Shown here piece after piece: positions 10,907 to 25,675 of a DNA stretch of 64,000 nt (position 1 is its first letter; every line of letters begins with the position of its first letter). This DNA comes from Magnaporthiopsis rhizophila. Lineage: Eukaryota > Ascomycota > Sordariomycetes > Magnaporthales > Magnaporthaceae. Made by a program: the position numbers and the translations under genes. Under the pieces are notes generated by a model. The model was not told the DNA's origin, ran no database searches, and saw only the letters and a list, made by a program, of their open reading frames with translations. The stretch is taken from contig PYSS01000015.1 of NCBI GenBank assembly GCA_003049465.1, forward strand, positions 138,807 through 202,806, in the 5' to 3' direction.

Positions 10907-12622
10907 ATGGGGGGCGGCAAACACGACGTCGAGGCTATATTTGCTCCTTTGCTTGCGCGTGCCTTCCCCCTGTCTATGTCTGCCGGCCGATACCCATCTT
11001 TTTTCCGGCAACAACTCGCCCTGTTCCGCGCGCGCACTTCGCTTCAAGGTTCTCCCAGGTCGAGTGAGAGATGGACCATGCCTCGCTGGTTTAGTCTGGG
11101 TGTCGGCGGCACGAGGACGGGCGATAGCTTGTATAGGTAGTTTGGGTGGAAATGATCTGTTCAAGCGATAGATACTCGTTTTTGTAATCCCAAGGTGATC
11201 AACTGAGCAGGTACTAGTAAGGATCCTAGGTAGGTATGGTACTTAGGCACCAGGTAGGACATGAATGTTGCCTTTGCGACACAAGGATGTGCCCGGATTG
11301 CGATCAGGTACACCCCGTATCACCGCTTTGCTGGCCAAGATCACGTTCCTTCACGGCGTCTAATGGATGCTGGAAATGGGCTCGATCGTAACGCGGGGAT
11401 TTGGATGCCTGGGGGCGGCTGTCGTTATCAAGGGCGGGCTCCCGGGACAAATCACCGCATACCAAATGAGACTTGTTTCAACATAATCCGTTCCTGGCTC
11501 GTTCCTACGCTGATCGACAGGGGCATAACAGGGTAGGGTAGTGGGGGTTGCGGCTAATGTTTGCTTTCGGGAAGGCGCATCCAGGGACTAATATGCCGCC
11601 GCCTCTTGTCTTCCAGAGCACCGCAGTTGTCTCATGTCTCGTCTTACCACACACACACACACCCTGCCTCCAGACCTTTCCACCTCATGCCTACCTACCT
11701 GGTAGATATCCAACTCCGGAGCCTGGCTGGCCTTGCAAGTCTGGCCGCCTCACTCAAGCCACCGTTTTACCTTTGCCCTCCATCCCATCGGCTTCATCCG
11801 CGCTGATCCATTCTTGGCGAGAAACAGGAAAGCATGCGCCAAGAGGGCCTGGCCTGCCAATCGACTTTTTCTAGTGAATGGCTGGGGCGGATGCTCAACA
11901 TTCATCAGCCGTTTGAGCCCGCCTACCTACCCGTTCTCATATGGATGAAATGTCAAGGCTGATATTCCGGAGCTGCTATAGACTATCGACCACGTCTTTT
12001 TCTTCGTCTCATTTCTTTCTTGTGATCCCCGTCCGTCCCACCTCCAACCTCCCCGCCCCTAGGCTAAATAGTATACAATACAATAAATTGGTTTATTCGC
12101 GTCCTCCTCGGCCGCCGCCGTGTCGTGGAATACGTGAGGAGCAAAATGTCTCATATGTCTCGCAGCCAGCCAGCCAGCCGCCGCCGCATGTCTCTCGGTT
12201 CCCGCCACGCTCCCTATTTTAGGTGACAGGACGCCACCCTGTGAAGCGCCAGCGAGTCTGGCTGGTGGGGTGTCTCTTCAGTCATTCCAGTTCCCGACAT
12301 TTTCTCACCTTTCTGAAAGGCTGGCAAGCTGGACCGTCGTCCACTTTACGTTCCTTTCGTTGGCGCTGGAAAGAGACCACGGCGGATCACGAGAAGGCAT
12401 GCGCGGACACAGTCGGGTTTAAGGCAAACGAGAAAGAGGTTGGCTCGTGAGTATACAAATCCGCCACTCATCCCACAGAGTTTTGCTTCCAGATGAAACT
12501 AGACATCCCTCATCCCTCACGCTCTCTAAGTCGCAGTATCATTTACTTTACATATTGATTTTTATCGTTTCCTTGTCAAGGCCATTCTTTCCTTCCCCCC
12601 CACGATTATCAAAGCAGCCACG
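10907..12622. other. 1.7 kb intergenic region
   Basis: It holds the RanGAP 3' flank and the chitinase promoter, a short CA run near 11651-11664 and CCTAGGTAGGTA-type sequence near 11225-11255. No exon series with a recognisable product was found. Confidence 0.5.
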
Positions 12623-14271
12623 ATGACGGCGGGTTTTGTTCTGGCTGCTCTCTTTTCTCTCGCTTTGTCGGTGTCCGCCGCGCCGGTGGCGGATCAGCCG
12701 CTCAACGATAGAGATGTCTTCTGCTTCACTGCTCCCGGCCCCACGGCCACGGCCACCGTGACCGTCGCCGTCACCGTCTTCGCCACGGGCGGTAGTAGCA
12801 ACCCGAGCCAGGTCTCTACACCACCCACTCCGTCTTCTAGTACCTCCAAGCCATCCATTCTGTCTCCTGGTACTAGTGCTTCCAACGCCGGCGGGCCCCC
12901 AACGCAAACCCCGGGCGGCGGGTCTGCAACGCAGTCAGGGTACAAGAACGTCTTGTATTTCACAAACTGGTAAGCCACCTGACAGTAACTCGATCAGTGG
13001 AGACAACAACACCGCTTCAGTTTTCGTTTTGATACTGACAGCCGCTACGCAGGGGAATATACGGTGCCAATTTTCAACCTCAGCAGATCCCTGCCGAGAA
13101 CGTCACTCACATCCTCTACTCGTTTGCCGACATTGCGTGGGACGGCGAGGTGTAAGTGCAGCCTGTCTTGCAACCAGCCGCGGCGTGTGATATGTCACCA
13201 GCCCAGCAGCACTGACCGAGCCTCCATCACAGCAAATCGTCAGACTCGTGGTCAGACGTCGAGAAGCACTATGCCGGCGAGTCGTGGAGCGACGTGGGCC
13301 GTAACGCCTACGGGTGCGTCAAGCAGCTGTACATCCACAAGAAGCGCAACCGCCATCTCAAGGTTCTCCTGAGCATTGGCGGGTGGACGTGGTCACCAAA
13401 ATTTGTCCCCGTCGCTGCCACCGAGGCCGGCCGGCAGCGATTTGCGAGCAGCGCCGTCAAGCTCCTGGCCGACTGGGGCTTCGACGGCCTCGATCTCGAT
13501 TGGGAGTACCCGCAAAACTCCAAAGAGGCAAACGACTACGTCCTGCTCCTCCGAGCCTGTCGCGCCGCCCTCGACGCCTACGCCGCCCAGCACGCTCCTG
13601 GTTACCACTTTCTGCTCACGGTTGCGACGCCTGCCGGACCGCAAAACTACAACAACATGGACCTCCCGGGGATGGACGCCATTGTCGACTTTTGGAACCT
13701 GATGGCCTACGACTATGCCGGGAGCTGGGACTCCACCTCGGGTCACCAGTCCAACCTGTTCCTGAATCCGGCAAATCCCCTGGCGACCAAGTTCAGCACG
13801 GACCGCGCCGTCAAGGACTACCTGGCCAAGAACATCAAACCGCACAAGATTACCCTCGGCCTCCCGCTGTACGGCAGGGCCTTCACCCAGACCGAAGGGT
13901 TGGGGAAATCGTACTCGGGCGTCGGACCGGGCTCCATCGAGAACGGTGTGTGGCTGTACAGGGACCTGCCCCGGCCGGGTGCGACGGAGCTGTGGGACGA
14001 GGCGGCCAAGAGCAGCTACAGCTACGATGCGGCCTCAAAGGTGCTCGTCACGTACGACACGGTGAAATCGGCCACCGAAAAGGCCGCCTACGTCGTCTCC
14101 CAGGGCCTCGGCGGCGCCGTCTACTGGGAGGCCAGCGGCGACCGCACGGGGGCGGCGAGCCTGGTGGGCACCATGGCGCGCAAGATGGGCCAGATGGATC
14201 GCAGCCAAAACTACCTCTCGTACCCGGTCAGCCAGTACGACAACATCCGGGCCGGGATGCCCGGTGTTTGA
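12623..14271 (+). CDS. Secreted GH18 chitinase
   Basis: Three exons (12623-12969, 13053-13151, 13233-14271) encode 494 residues. A signal peptide (about 1-20, ending VSAAP) is followed by a Ser/Thr/Pro-rich linker (about 30-108), likely O-glycosylated. The GH18 barrel spans about 110-480. It has the strand-3 motif LLSIGGWTWS and the catalytic DGLDLDWEYP (DxxDxDxE, with the Glu as acid/base), then MAYDYAGSWD and GLPLYGRAF, all features of the bacterial-type subgroup A. The enzyme should cleave chitin outside the cell in wall remodelling, nutrition or attack on other fungi or insects. No chitin-binding module was seen. The linker lies N-terminal to the catalytic domain. Confidence 0.93.
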
Positions 14272-15233
14272 GTGACGGGGGGCTGGGGCTGGTCTCCTGT
14301 CGACTGCCGTTCTTTATCCTATTTCACATTTTTCTCACGTTTACTATCTCGTGACGGGCCAGTTTTTAGTATATCCCACCTAGCATCGCTATATCTGTTT
14401 CTGCCTTTTTATCCTTTCATGGGCCTATCACGTGGTCACGACGGAGCTGGTCTCGGCTTTTGACCACTCTCATTGAACTTGTTTGTTCCAAGCACATCTG
14501 ATAGATTATGTCATTCGTCTTTTGGTATTTCTAGCTTTTCTTATGAAAGCCTCTGTCTTTCAAGCCACTGCTCGCCTCCATCGCCGAGACTCCTTGTCCG
14601 TTCTTTTTCTTCTTCTCGCCTACATCTCCGGGAGAGACTGAGTCTCCGCTTCGTAGGATATGTTCCGGTACCGAGGGATATCAGCCTTCGTGGGCACAGT
14701 TGAGCCGGGAAATCGCCAAACTGAAGTCAATCTCGGTCAAGCGTATCCCCAAGGCCGCCTGTTTTATCCCGGCTGCACCCAATCAACAACGTCGTCTTTG
14801 TGCAGCAGACGGACTAGTTCTTGCTTCCTTGTCGTTTTTTTCTTCTTCTTCTTTCCATGCCCATTCTTCTCCTCCTTCTGCTGCTGTTGAGCTACACGCA
14901 ACATATTGCTCCTAGAGCAGACATATCCGGACGTCGACAGACATATCCGGACGTCGACAGACATATGCGAACGTCGAGACACGGATATCGTTGGAGTTAG
15001 GGTTAATTTTCTGATGTTCGAAATCCGCCCGGATGGCGAGACGCATAGTGCACAGAATAGTTCAGCCCCAAAGAAATCCATAGAGCCCCAACAGATTACG
15101 TAATTTAAGCCCAACCGGAAAGACATAATAATACACGCACGCAGAACACGCCCTCTCGTCCTGGGCAAGCCAAGTTCTCCCCCAAGCTGCTCCAGAGACC
15201 AGCCACTGATCGGCCAACGCGGCTTTGTGGGTA
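14272..15233. other. Convergent intergenic region with a short tandem repeat
   Basis: It lies between the 3' ends of the chitinase and the first HET gene. Apart from a three-unit 20-bp repeat (14919-14978) nothing codes. One TTAGGGTTA follows the repeat at about 14997 but is not an array. Confidence 0.6.
14919..14978. repeat. Three tandem 20-bp units
   Basis: Units at 14919-14938 and 14939-14958 are identical; 14959-14978 differs at three positions. Each contains ACATAT and an ACGTCGA core (a near-palindrome), so it could be a protein-binding array, but its position between convergent genes argues for a plain minisatellite. Confidence 0.9.
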
Positions 15234-19429
<4,196 letters not shown>

Positions 19430-20332
19430 GATGTTCCCGTTGCCTGTCTTGCATACATACAACAACCCTCTTTGGAGAGCGGAAACAGCTGCGAGGTTGT
19501 GCTATTGGGGGAAGTATGCCGGGGCGGTTGGACGCTCGCTACTTCATGTTCCTGATATGCCCATATTGGGGCTGCATGTCGCTCGTTGCCTGGCCTGAGG
19601 GAGCCCGCCCTGCTGGCCGGGCTGTGCAGCATGCGAGAATAAGGCTGCAGGTCGACGGGGCGCAGCTCGTGAACTAAATCTACTTGGCGGCGATGTGGGT
19701 CTGATGACCACACACCAACCTGCCCCACTACCCCGCGACTGTGGGCAGCAAACAGCAGGTACAGCCAGGTGATTTACAATCTGGCGGAAAACAGATTCTT
19801 TCAGATAAGGCCCGAGGAGTGTAATCAGCCCAATCAGCCTTTCAGCGGCCCTATGCGAGATGCTGCAATCTTTCTTTATTCCCCTGGTCTGCTCTAGCTA
19901 GGGCGAGAGTCTCTGGGGAGGATCGGATGATGGGAGTGAGGCTGGATGATGTGGACTTGATCGACATGGTGGTAGGCTAGTCAGTTGGTGACCCTGTTTG
20001 GACAGGTTCTATGTTATATGTTTTTGTTTATCAGCTTTAGGCGCCAGAAGTTGAACGAAGATGTCAAGCCTGTGGCCTATAGTATTGTGTCCGTGCTCGT
20101 CATTGCAAATGGTTCGAGATATATAAACTCAAAGAAAGAATGCCCGCAAACCGTGAAGTTCTCATCCGCCTTGGCAGACCACCCCCTAGATCTTCAATTA
20201 AGAACCAACAGAATAAAAGTTATCATCGAATGTACCTCTCGTGGATGCTTGTCCATGAGAGAGTGTGTGTTCAATTCTCAATCAAGCCCGACAAGACGAT
20301 ACATACATACAACACGCAACACGTATTTCAGA
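19430..20332. other. Intergenic region upstream of the first HET gene
   Basis: About 0.9 kb between the HET start and the end of the GPI-protein gene, both on the minus strand. No ORF with recognisable features is present; it should hold the HET promoter and the GPI-gene 3' UTR. Confidence 0.5.
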
Positions 20333-22138
20333 TTAAGCCATCAAGAACACCGCCACTACGGCAGCCACACAGCCGGCGAGCGCGTCAGAGGCGCCAAGAC
20401 CCGAGGCGGCGTTCGGGTTCCCACCGCCCGCGGGCGCCTGTGGCCGGCCGTTGAGTATGGTACCGTCAGTGATGGCCGCCGCATTAGGCACCGTCAGCGT
20501 CATGGTCTGGCCACCGCTCGTCACCACCGTGGTCAGAGAAGCAGGCACCGACGACGTGGGGACCGTGAAGGAGGTGGCGAGGGTGCTGCTTCCTGCCGGC
20601 AGATCCCGGAGGGTGCCGGTCGGAGCTGGGCCGCCCGTCCCGCTGGGCAGGCCCCGGAGCGTGCCGGTCTGGCTACCACCGCCCTGTCCACTGGTGGCAT
20701 CGGGCGGTGGAGCCAGCGCGTCGTCACCGCCGGAAGGGTTCGTACCGGACGCGGGATTTGCGCCCGCGGGACCGGCAGGGGAGTCAGATCCCGAGGGTGA
20801 CTCGACGCCAGGGAGTGGCGACAGAGTGCTATTGTTGGCGGAACCATCGGAGCCTGCGCCGGGGACCGAGGGATTCGTTGAGTTCCTGCCCGCGCCGGGA
20901 GCCAAGGGGTTTGTCGAATTCCCACCTGCGCCTGGTGCCGTGCCATTGATGGGGCTGGTCGAGTTCGCGAAAGGGCCAGCCGCTGGGAGAGGCAGCAGTG
21001 GAGTCTCGATGGGAGCTTCAGCGCTTCCGGTCGGTTGAGGGGATGTGCCAGTGCCGACGGGCTGCAGATTCGCCACCCCGGTCGCGTTGGTCAGAGGGAA
21101 GGGCGCGTCCGTCGCAAGCGGGATGGGAAGCAGGCCGGTAGCGTCCGATGCAGCTGGAGATGCTGACGCAGCCGGCAGAGGAAGCAGACCCGTGGCGTCT
21201 GTGGCAGACGGAACGGGGAGGAGCCCGCTGGCATCGGTGGCAACAGTCTCGGCAGTGGTGGAGGTCTCCGTAGTGGCGGTAGCATTGGCTGCAGTAGCAT
21301 TAGTGGTTGTAGCCCCTGTCGCCGAAGGGATTGGCAAAAGGCCTTCGGAATCCGTCGTGACCGAAGCCACGGGCACTTCTCCGGTCCTGGAAGCGGTGGT
21401 TGCAACAAGATCTTCAGGGATCTGCGAGGATGACGGGAAGCCCCCTGGCGCAGAGGAGACGATGATGATACCTGCAGCGACGGAGGGAGCTGGCTGGGAT
21501 GTTGTAGCATCGAGACCAGGGGCGGTGGTCTCGGGCCCGAGTTGAGGCAAGCTCTGGAAGGCCGAGCTTGCAGCAGGAATCGCAGTATCAGGAGCGGCAG
21601 TAACACCGGTCCGGGAGAGGCTTTGGGCGGCCGTGTTGGCTGGCGGGATGATGGGAGCGAGAGGCTGCGACGTCGATAACACGGGGGCCGCCGTCTCAGC
21701 ACTCCTGGTGAGCCGTATAAGAGTCGACGGCGTGACTGTGGTGAGATCTGTGAGGCTCGCCAGCTCGGTAGGGCGCGTGGGAGGAGGCGAGATGGTCGGC
21801 AGCGGCTCTAAAGCGTCGACGGGCGGATCCGCTATGACGTTGTCGTCACTTGGCAGCGGCAACAGCTCGCCTGCTCCAGCACCGCCCGCGACCGGAAGAG
21901 GTTGGAGCGGTTGTTCGGCTCCTGCGTTGACTCCAGGTCCACCTCCAGCCCTAGGTGTCGCCGCCGCTCCAGCGCTTGATGTGACTCCAACCCTGCCGCC
22001 GCCGCCGCCGCCCCCGGCCCGAGGTCCGCCCGCGTTCCGGGTGCTGTTGTTGAATCGTGGGCCGGCCTGCTGGGCGCTGACTTCACTGAGGGCTAGGCTC
22101 AGAAGGAGGCCAACCAATGTTCTCTTGGAGAAGTGCAT
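20333..22138 (-). CDS. GPI-anchored Ser/Thr/Pro/Gly-rich cell-wall protein
   Basis: A single exon encodes 601 residues. There is an N-terminal signal peptide (MHFSKRTLVGLLLSLALS, cleavage near VSAQQ). The C-terminus has a small-residue site and a hydrophobic tail (ALAGCVAAVVAVFLMA), the classic GPI-attachment signal. Between them the chain is low in complexity: a poly-Gly patch near residue 45, several GLLP[ILV]P repeats with Ser/Ala/Thr spacers (about 265-350), and three PGAGxNST-type units carrying N-glycosylation sequons (about 400-430). There are almost no cysteines and no enzyme motif. It is presumably a plasma-membrane or wall glycoprotein; its function is unknown. Repeats of this kind often vary in copy number between strains. 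Confidence 0.8.
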   Translation of the reverse strand: MHFSKRTLVGLLLSLALSEVSAQQAGPRFNNSTRNAGGPRAGGGGGGGRVGVTSSAGAAATPRAGGGPGVNAGAEQPLQPLPVAGGAGAGELLPLPSDDNVIADPPVDALEPLPTISPPPTRPTELASLTDLTTVTPSTLIRLTRSAETAAPVLSTSQPLAPIIPPANTAAQSLSRTGVTAAPDTAIPAASSAFQSLPQLGPETTAPGLDATTSQPAPSVAAGIIIVSSAPGGFPSSSQIPEDLVATTASRTGEVPVASVTTDSEGLLPIPSATGATTTNATAANATATTETSTTAETVATDASGLLPVPSATDATGLLPLPAASASPAASDATGLLPIPLATDAPFPLTNATGVANLQPVGTGTSPQPTGSAEAPIETPLLPLPAAGPFANSTSPINGTAPGAGGNSTNPLAPGAGRNSTNPSVPGAGSDGSANNSTLSPLPGVESPSGSDSPAGPAGANPASGTNPSGGDDALAPPPDATSGQGGGSQTGTLRGLPSGTGGPAPTGTLRDLPAGSSTLATSFTVPTSSVPASLTTVVTSGGQTMTLTVPNAAAITDGTILNGRPQAPAGGGNPNAASGLGASDALAGCVAAVVAVFLMA

Positions 22139-23065
22139 ATTTGCCGTTGTTAATGATTGTTTGGCAATAATGACCTGTCCAGCGCAATATCAAGGCGTCT
22201 TGCCGGTCAGGAACGCCAAAAATTACTAGGCCGGCTAGACGAAGATATGGTATAAAGAGTGTAGGGACCGAAGGGAAGGGAAGCAAATGTGTTGAGAAAA
22301 ATACACAGAATTAAGCTGGCCGGCAGTCTCGAAATGAACGACTATCAAAGTGGGACGAGAAACGAAGAAAAGAAGACGAAAAAAGAAGGGAACGAAGAAA
22401 AAACCTCCTCGCTGAGCAGGATCTCGAACAGAGAGGCAGCGATGGCGAGAAAACGAGAGAAACAAGAGAAAGAAGGCTGACTGGGGGAAAGCAAGAAATA
22501 GCAACAGGAGGCCCGCAGGCCGCGCCGTGCGCAAATCCCCCAGCAGAGGCTTTCCCCGGACGGTGTGGGTATAACGAGGCCGCCTAACGTTTGATGCCCT
22601 TGCTGGGCATCTCCGGGCAGGGTGGGGGGTTCAGGGGAGGGTGTCCCCCCATGGCCTGGATCCGTCGGATGCGCTGCCGTCGTCCCATGTGTGCTAGTAT
22701 ATAGGGTCCGTGTGACGTCTGAACCTGTTCTTGGGCCCACGGCACAGAGGCAGCGTAATTGGCTCATTCTCTGCCGCACTAGACGAGGAAACATGTTATG
22801 TGTGTCGGGACAGATGGGAATAATGCATCCCGATTTCACAATGTTTAGCCGAGTGCCTGATAGCGGCGGGATGTGATTCCATGCCATGCACGGGCCTTGC
22901 CACGGCCAGCTACCTATTTCAGCAGCGAAGCGAACAGATGAGCCCATGGGAAAGACACGGGCACACGGGCACACGGGCACACAGTTGGGTGCAGCATCAA
23001 GAAAGACACGCCGTTACGGCGGGCACGCCTCTGGCTCGATGTTCTCGGCACCAGACCGACGGATC

Positions 23066-23123
23066 GATGGATGGCCGCCAAGAGCGTGATGCCCGATGGA
23101 TGGCCGCCAAGAGCGTGATGCCC
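23066..23123. repeat. 29-bp direct tandem duplication
   Basis: Two identical 29-bp units (23066-23094 and 23095-23123), beginning GATGGATGGCCGCC, followed by the first nine bases of a third. It lies between two divergent genes. Confidence 0.9.
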
Positions 23124-23752
23124 GATGGATGGACAGCAGAATCTACCCGGCTGGCCCACGAGCACCATCACTGGATGGAGGGGGTTGAACACATGCCCCA
23201 GCAAAGATGAAGAAAGGGGTGTCTCGCAAGTGGGTTTTGTGCATGTCGTCCGTCCGTCCGTCGTCGCGGTGGGAGGCAGGGGTGAGCGGGAAAGCAACCG
23301 AAAAAGGACGCGGTGCCGATGCGTGGCAGTGCGTGGGTAGCAAAGGTGGTGTGGGCAAGGTTCCCTACGGTTAAGGTTAAATAAGCATGGGAGGGTGAGC
23401 CAGTTGGGATGGAGACTTGAGCGGCGCCCCCTCTGGCACGATACCGTGCAGCTTCTGAAACCCGCCTCGCCGTTCAGCCGAGCGTGCCCCTGTCTGACAA
23501 GGGGTCCACCCAAGCCGTGAGCTGAGAGAGTCGTTGACAGCTCTGATGCCGTTCGAGCCGTCTTTTGTGGTGGTGCGCCAATGGCGCGGCTTGTCGCTGT
23601 CTCGACTTTGCCTGCCGAGTCGCAAGGGGTGTGAACGGACAAGTGGATGTTATTTGATGGGAATTTGGTCAGCGCCCGTAAAACTGGGTGCCAAAAGCAC
23701 ACGTGACCAGGTACCATGACAGGGCGCCACACGCAGGTTAAAGTGGTGACAG

Positions 23753-23789
23753 ACGCGTCCAAGACGCGGGGCACCATATTTTCACGCGT
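23753..23789. promoter_or_regulatory. Two MCB boxes upstream of thymidylate synthase
   Basis: ACGCGT occurs at 23753-23758 and 23784-23789, with a near match (ACGCGG) at 23764-23769. ACGCGT is the MluI cell-cycle box bound by MBF, first defined on yeast DNA-synthesis genes including thymidylate synthase. The pair lies 110-146 bases before the ATG at 23899, as expected for G1/S control. Confidence 0.6.
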
Positions 23790-23898
23790 CGACCCTATGG
23801 ACTCCCCGCCAACCTACCAGTCCCCCACCAGCATTTCTTCTCTCAGCGGGGAGAAGCGGCAAGTGAACTGGAAGGATACGTTGAAATCAAAAATCAAC

Positions 23899-24960
23899 AT
23901 GGCGGCAACAGAAAGCAATTCAACTCCCAACGGCACTGGCGCCTCCGCAAGGCACGAGGAGCACCAATACCTCGACCTGGTGCGCGAGATCCTCGACACG
24001 GGCGAGCACCGGCCCGACCGCACAGGGACGGGGACCTACTCCATCTTCGCGCCGCGGCCGCTCAAGTTCAGCCTTAACCGCGAAGGCGACGGCGGCATCC
24101 CCGTTCCCGTGCTGCCGCTCTTGACGACCAAGCGCGTCTTCACGCGCGCCGTGATCCTCGAGCTGCTCTGGTTCGTGTCCGGCAGCACTTCCTCGACGCC
24201 GCTGAGCGAGGCCGGGGTGCGCATCTGGGACGGCAACGGGTCGCGCGAGTTCCTCGACTCGCTGGGCCTGCGGCACCGCGAGGTCGGCGACCTGGGCCCC
24301 GTGTACGGGTTCCAGTGGCGCCACTTTGGCGCCGAGTACAAGGACGCGCGGACCGACTATTCGGGCCAGGGCGTCGACCAGCTGGCCGAGGTGGTGCGCA
24401 AGCTGCGCGAGGACCCGTTCGACCGGCGCATCATCCTCAGCGCCTGGAACCCGCGCGACTTGCACCTCATGGTCCTGCCGCCGTGCCACATGTTTGCGCA
24501 GTTTTACGTCTCGTACCCCCGCGGCGGTGGCGGGCAGCAAAGGGAGACGACAACAGCAGAAACACAACAACAACAACCTAATAACGGGGAGGATCAACAA
24601 CCAGAAGCAAAACAAAAAGGCCACCTCCACTGCCAGCTCTATCAGCGGTCCTGCGACATGGGCCTGGGCGTGCCCTTCAACATCGCGAGCTACTCGCTGC
24701 TGACGCACATGCTGGCCCACGCCTGCGAACTCGTGCCCGGCTCGCTGACCCACGTCATGGGCGACGCCCACGTCTACGTCGACCACGTCGACGCCCTCCG
24801 CTCCCAGCTCGAGCGCGAGCCCCGCCCGTTCCCGGACCTCAACATCGCCCGCCCGCCCGAGACGGTCGGCGACGGCAACGTCGACGGCTGGAGCCTCGAG
24901 GACTTTGTTGTAGAGGGTTACGACCCGCACAAGCCCATTGCCATGAAGATGTCGGTGTGA
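23899..24960 (+). CDS. Thymidylate synthase
   Basis: A single exon of 353 residues from ATG 23899. It methylates dUMP to dTMP using methylenetetrahydrofolate. The nucleophile is Cys196 in LPPCH. Other family signatures are DRTGTGTYS, GPVYGFQWRHFGAEY, DRRIILSAWNP, QRSCDMGLGVPFNIASY and GDAHVYVDH, all intact. Between FYVSYP and LHCQLYQRS sits an extra hydrophilic stretch (about residues 206-241) rich in Gln, Asn, Glu and Thr that normal enzymes lack. Start choice: in-frame ATGs at 23716 and 23797 would add 61 or 34 residues, but two MCB boxes lie at 23753-23789, and AACATGGC at 23899 is a good context whose product begins at the usual distance before the conserved core. Confidence 0.93.
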   Translation: MAATESNSTPNGTGASARHEEHQYLDLVREILDTGEHRPDRTGTGTYSIFAPRPLKFSLNREGDGGIPVPVLPLLTTKRVFTRAVILELLWFVSGSTSSTPLSEAGVRIWDGNGSREFLDSLGLRHREVGDLGPVYGFQWRHFGAEYKDARTDYSGQGVDQLAEVVRKLREDPFDRRIILSAWNPRDLHLMVLPPCHMFAQFYVSYPRGGGGQQRETTTAETQQQQPNNGEDQQPEAKQKGHLHCQLYQRSCDMGLGVPFNIASYSLLTHMLAHACELVPGSLTHVMGDAHVYVDHVDALRSQLEREPRPFPDLNIARPPETVGDGNVDGWSLEDFVVEGYDPHKPIAMKMSV

Positions 24961-25675
24961 AAAACACGAGGTCTCGCTTGGCGCTGGGTTCGGTCTACTT
25001 CTTACCCTTGGTCTTCGTTTGATTTTGTTTGTCCTTGGCTCAGAGTGCAAGGGCTGCTGTTGTTTCTCGCATCGAGGCTTGGGTAGCGATTTTGGATTTG
25101 GCAGACCGAGGAACCACTAGAATACCGGTTAACACTAGATTTCCATACGCCAGCGATATTCTCTACGCAGCAGCTGGCAAAAAGACAGCGCGTGTTCATG
25201 TTTGTTCTCTCACGCTACGTTCCACCCAGCCTGCGAAGTCACAATCGCTCACAAGCCCTCTCTTAGTATCCTCTTCTTAGGGCAATAGAGATGTTATACA
25301 AGCCCGGCCTGATAGAGACCTAAGCAGGAAATACTTTGTTTCGGGAAGACGAGAAAAAAAAAATAAACCTAAGAATGTCCTCCTCCATCCATCGCTGGAC
25401 AGACTGCTCCTCGGCTTCATTCTCCCCAACGCCGTATAAAGACTACCCAGAAAATAGAACCAAGAGCGGCGGCATCGTTACGCCCCTGTACTGCAAGCGT
25501 GTGCACGTCGGACCCTGACCGAGCCGAGCGCATGATGCCATCTGCAAACAGTAGTGACCAAGGGGCAAACGACAGCACGAGCGCCGTCACCATTCATATT
25601 AGACCATCCACGTCCCATCCCGTCGCTTCACAGCCACCCAATCAAGTCTGGTAAGTCGGGGAGGTCAAGCCCATC
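24961..25675. other. Convergent intergenic region
   Basis: It lies between the 3' ends of thymidylate synthase and Ssr4. No coding signal was seen. Confidence 0.5.

Larger units (their letters stand above)
22139..23898. other. Divergent intergenic region (GPI protein / thymidylate synthase)
   Basis: About 1.76 kb with short tandem repeats: three CGGGCACA-like units near 22958-22981 and a 29-bp duplication at 23066-23123. MCB boxes lie at its right end. The frame upstream of the thymidylate synthase start is open back to 23716 but is treated as promoter and leader. Confidence 0.5.

Noticed and set aside
14997..15005. TTAGGGTTA as an interstitial telomere repeat
   Set aside because: Only one and a half units; too short to separate from chance.
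23716..23898. N-terminal extension of thymidylate synthase from ATG 23716 or 23797
   Set aside because: It covers two MCB boxes and lacks conserved or targeting features; ATG 23899 has a better context. Not fully excluded.
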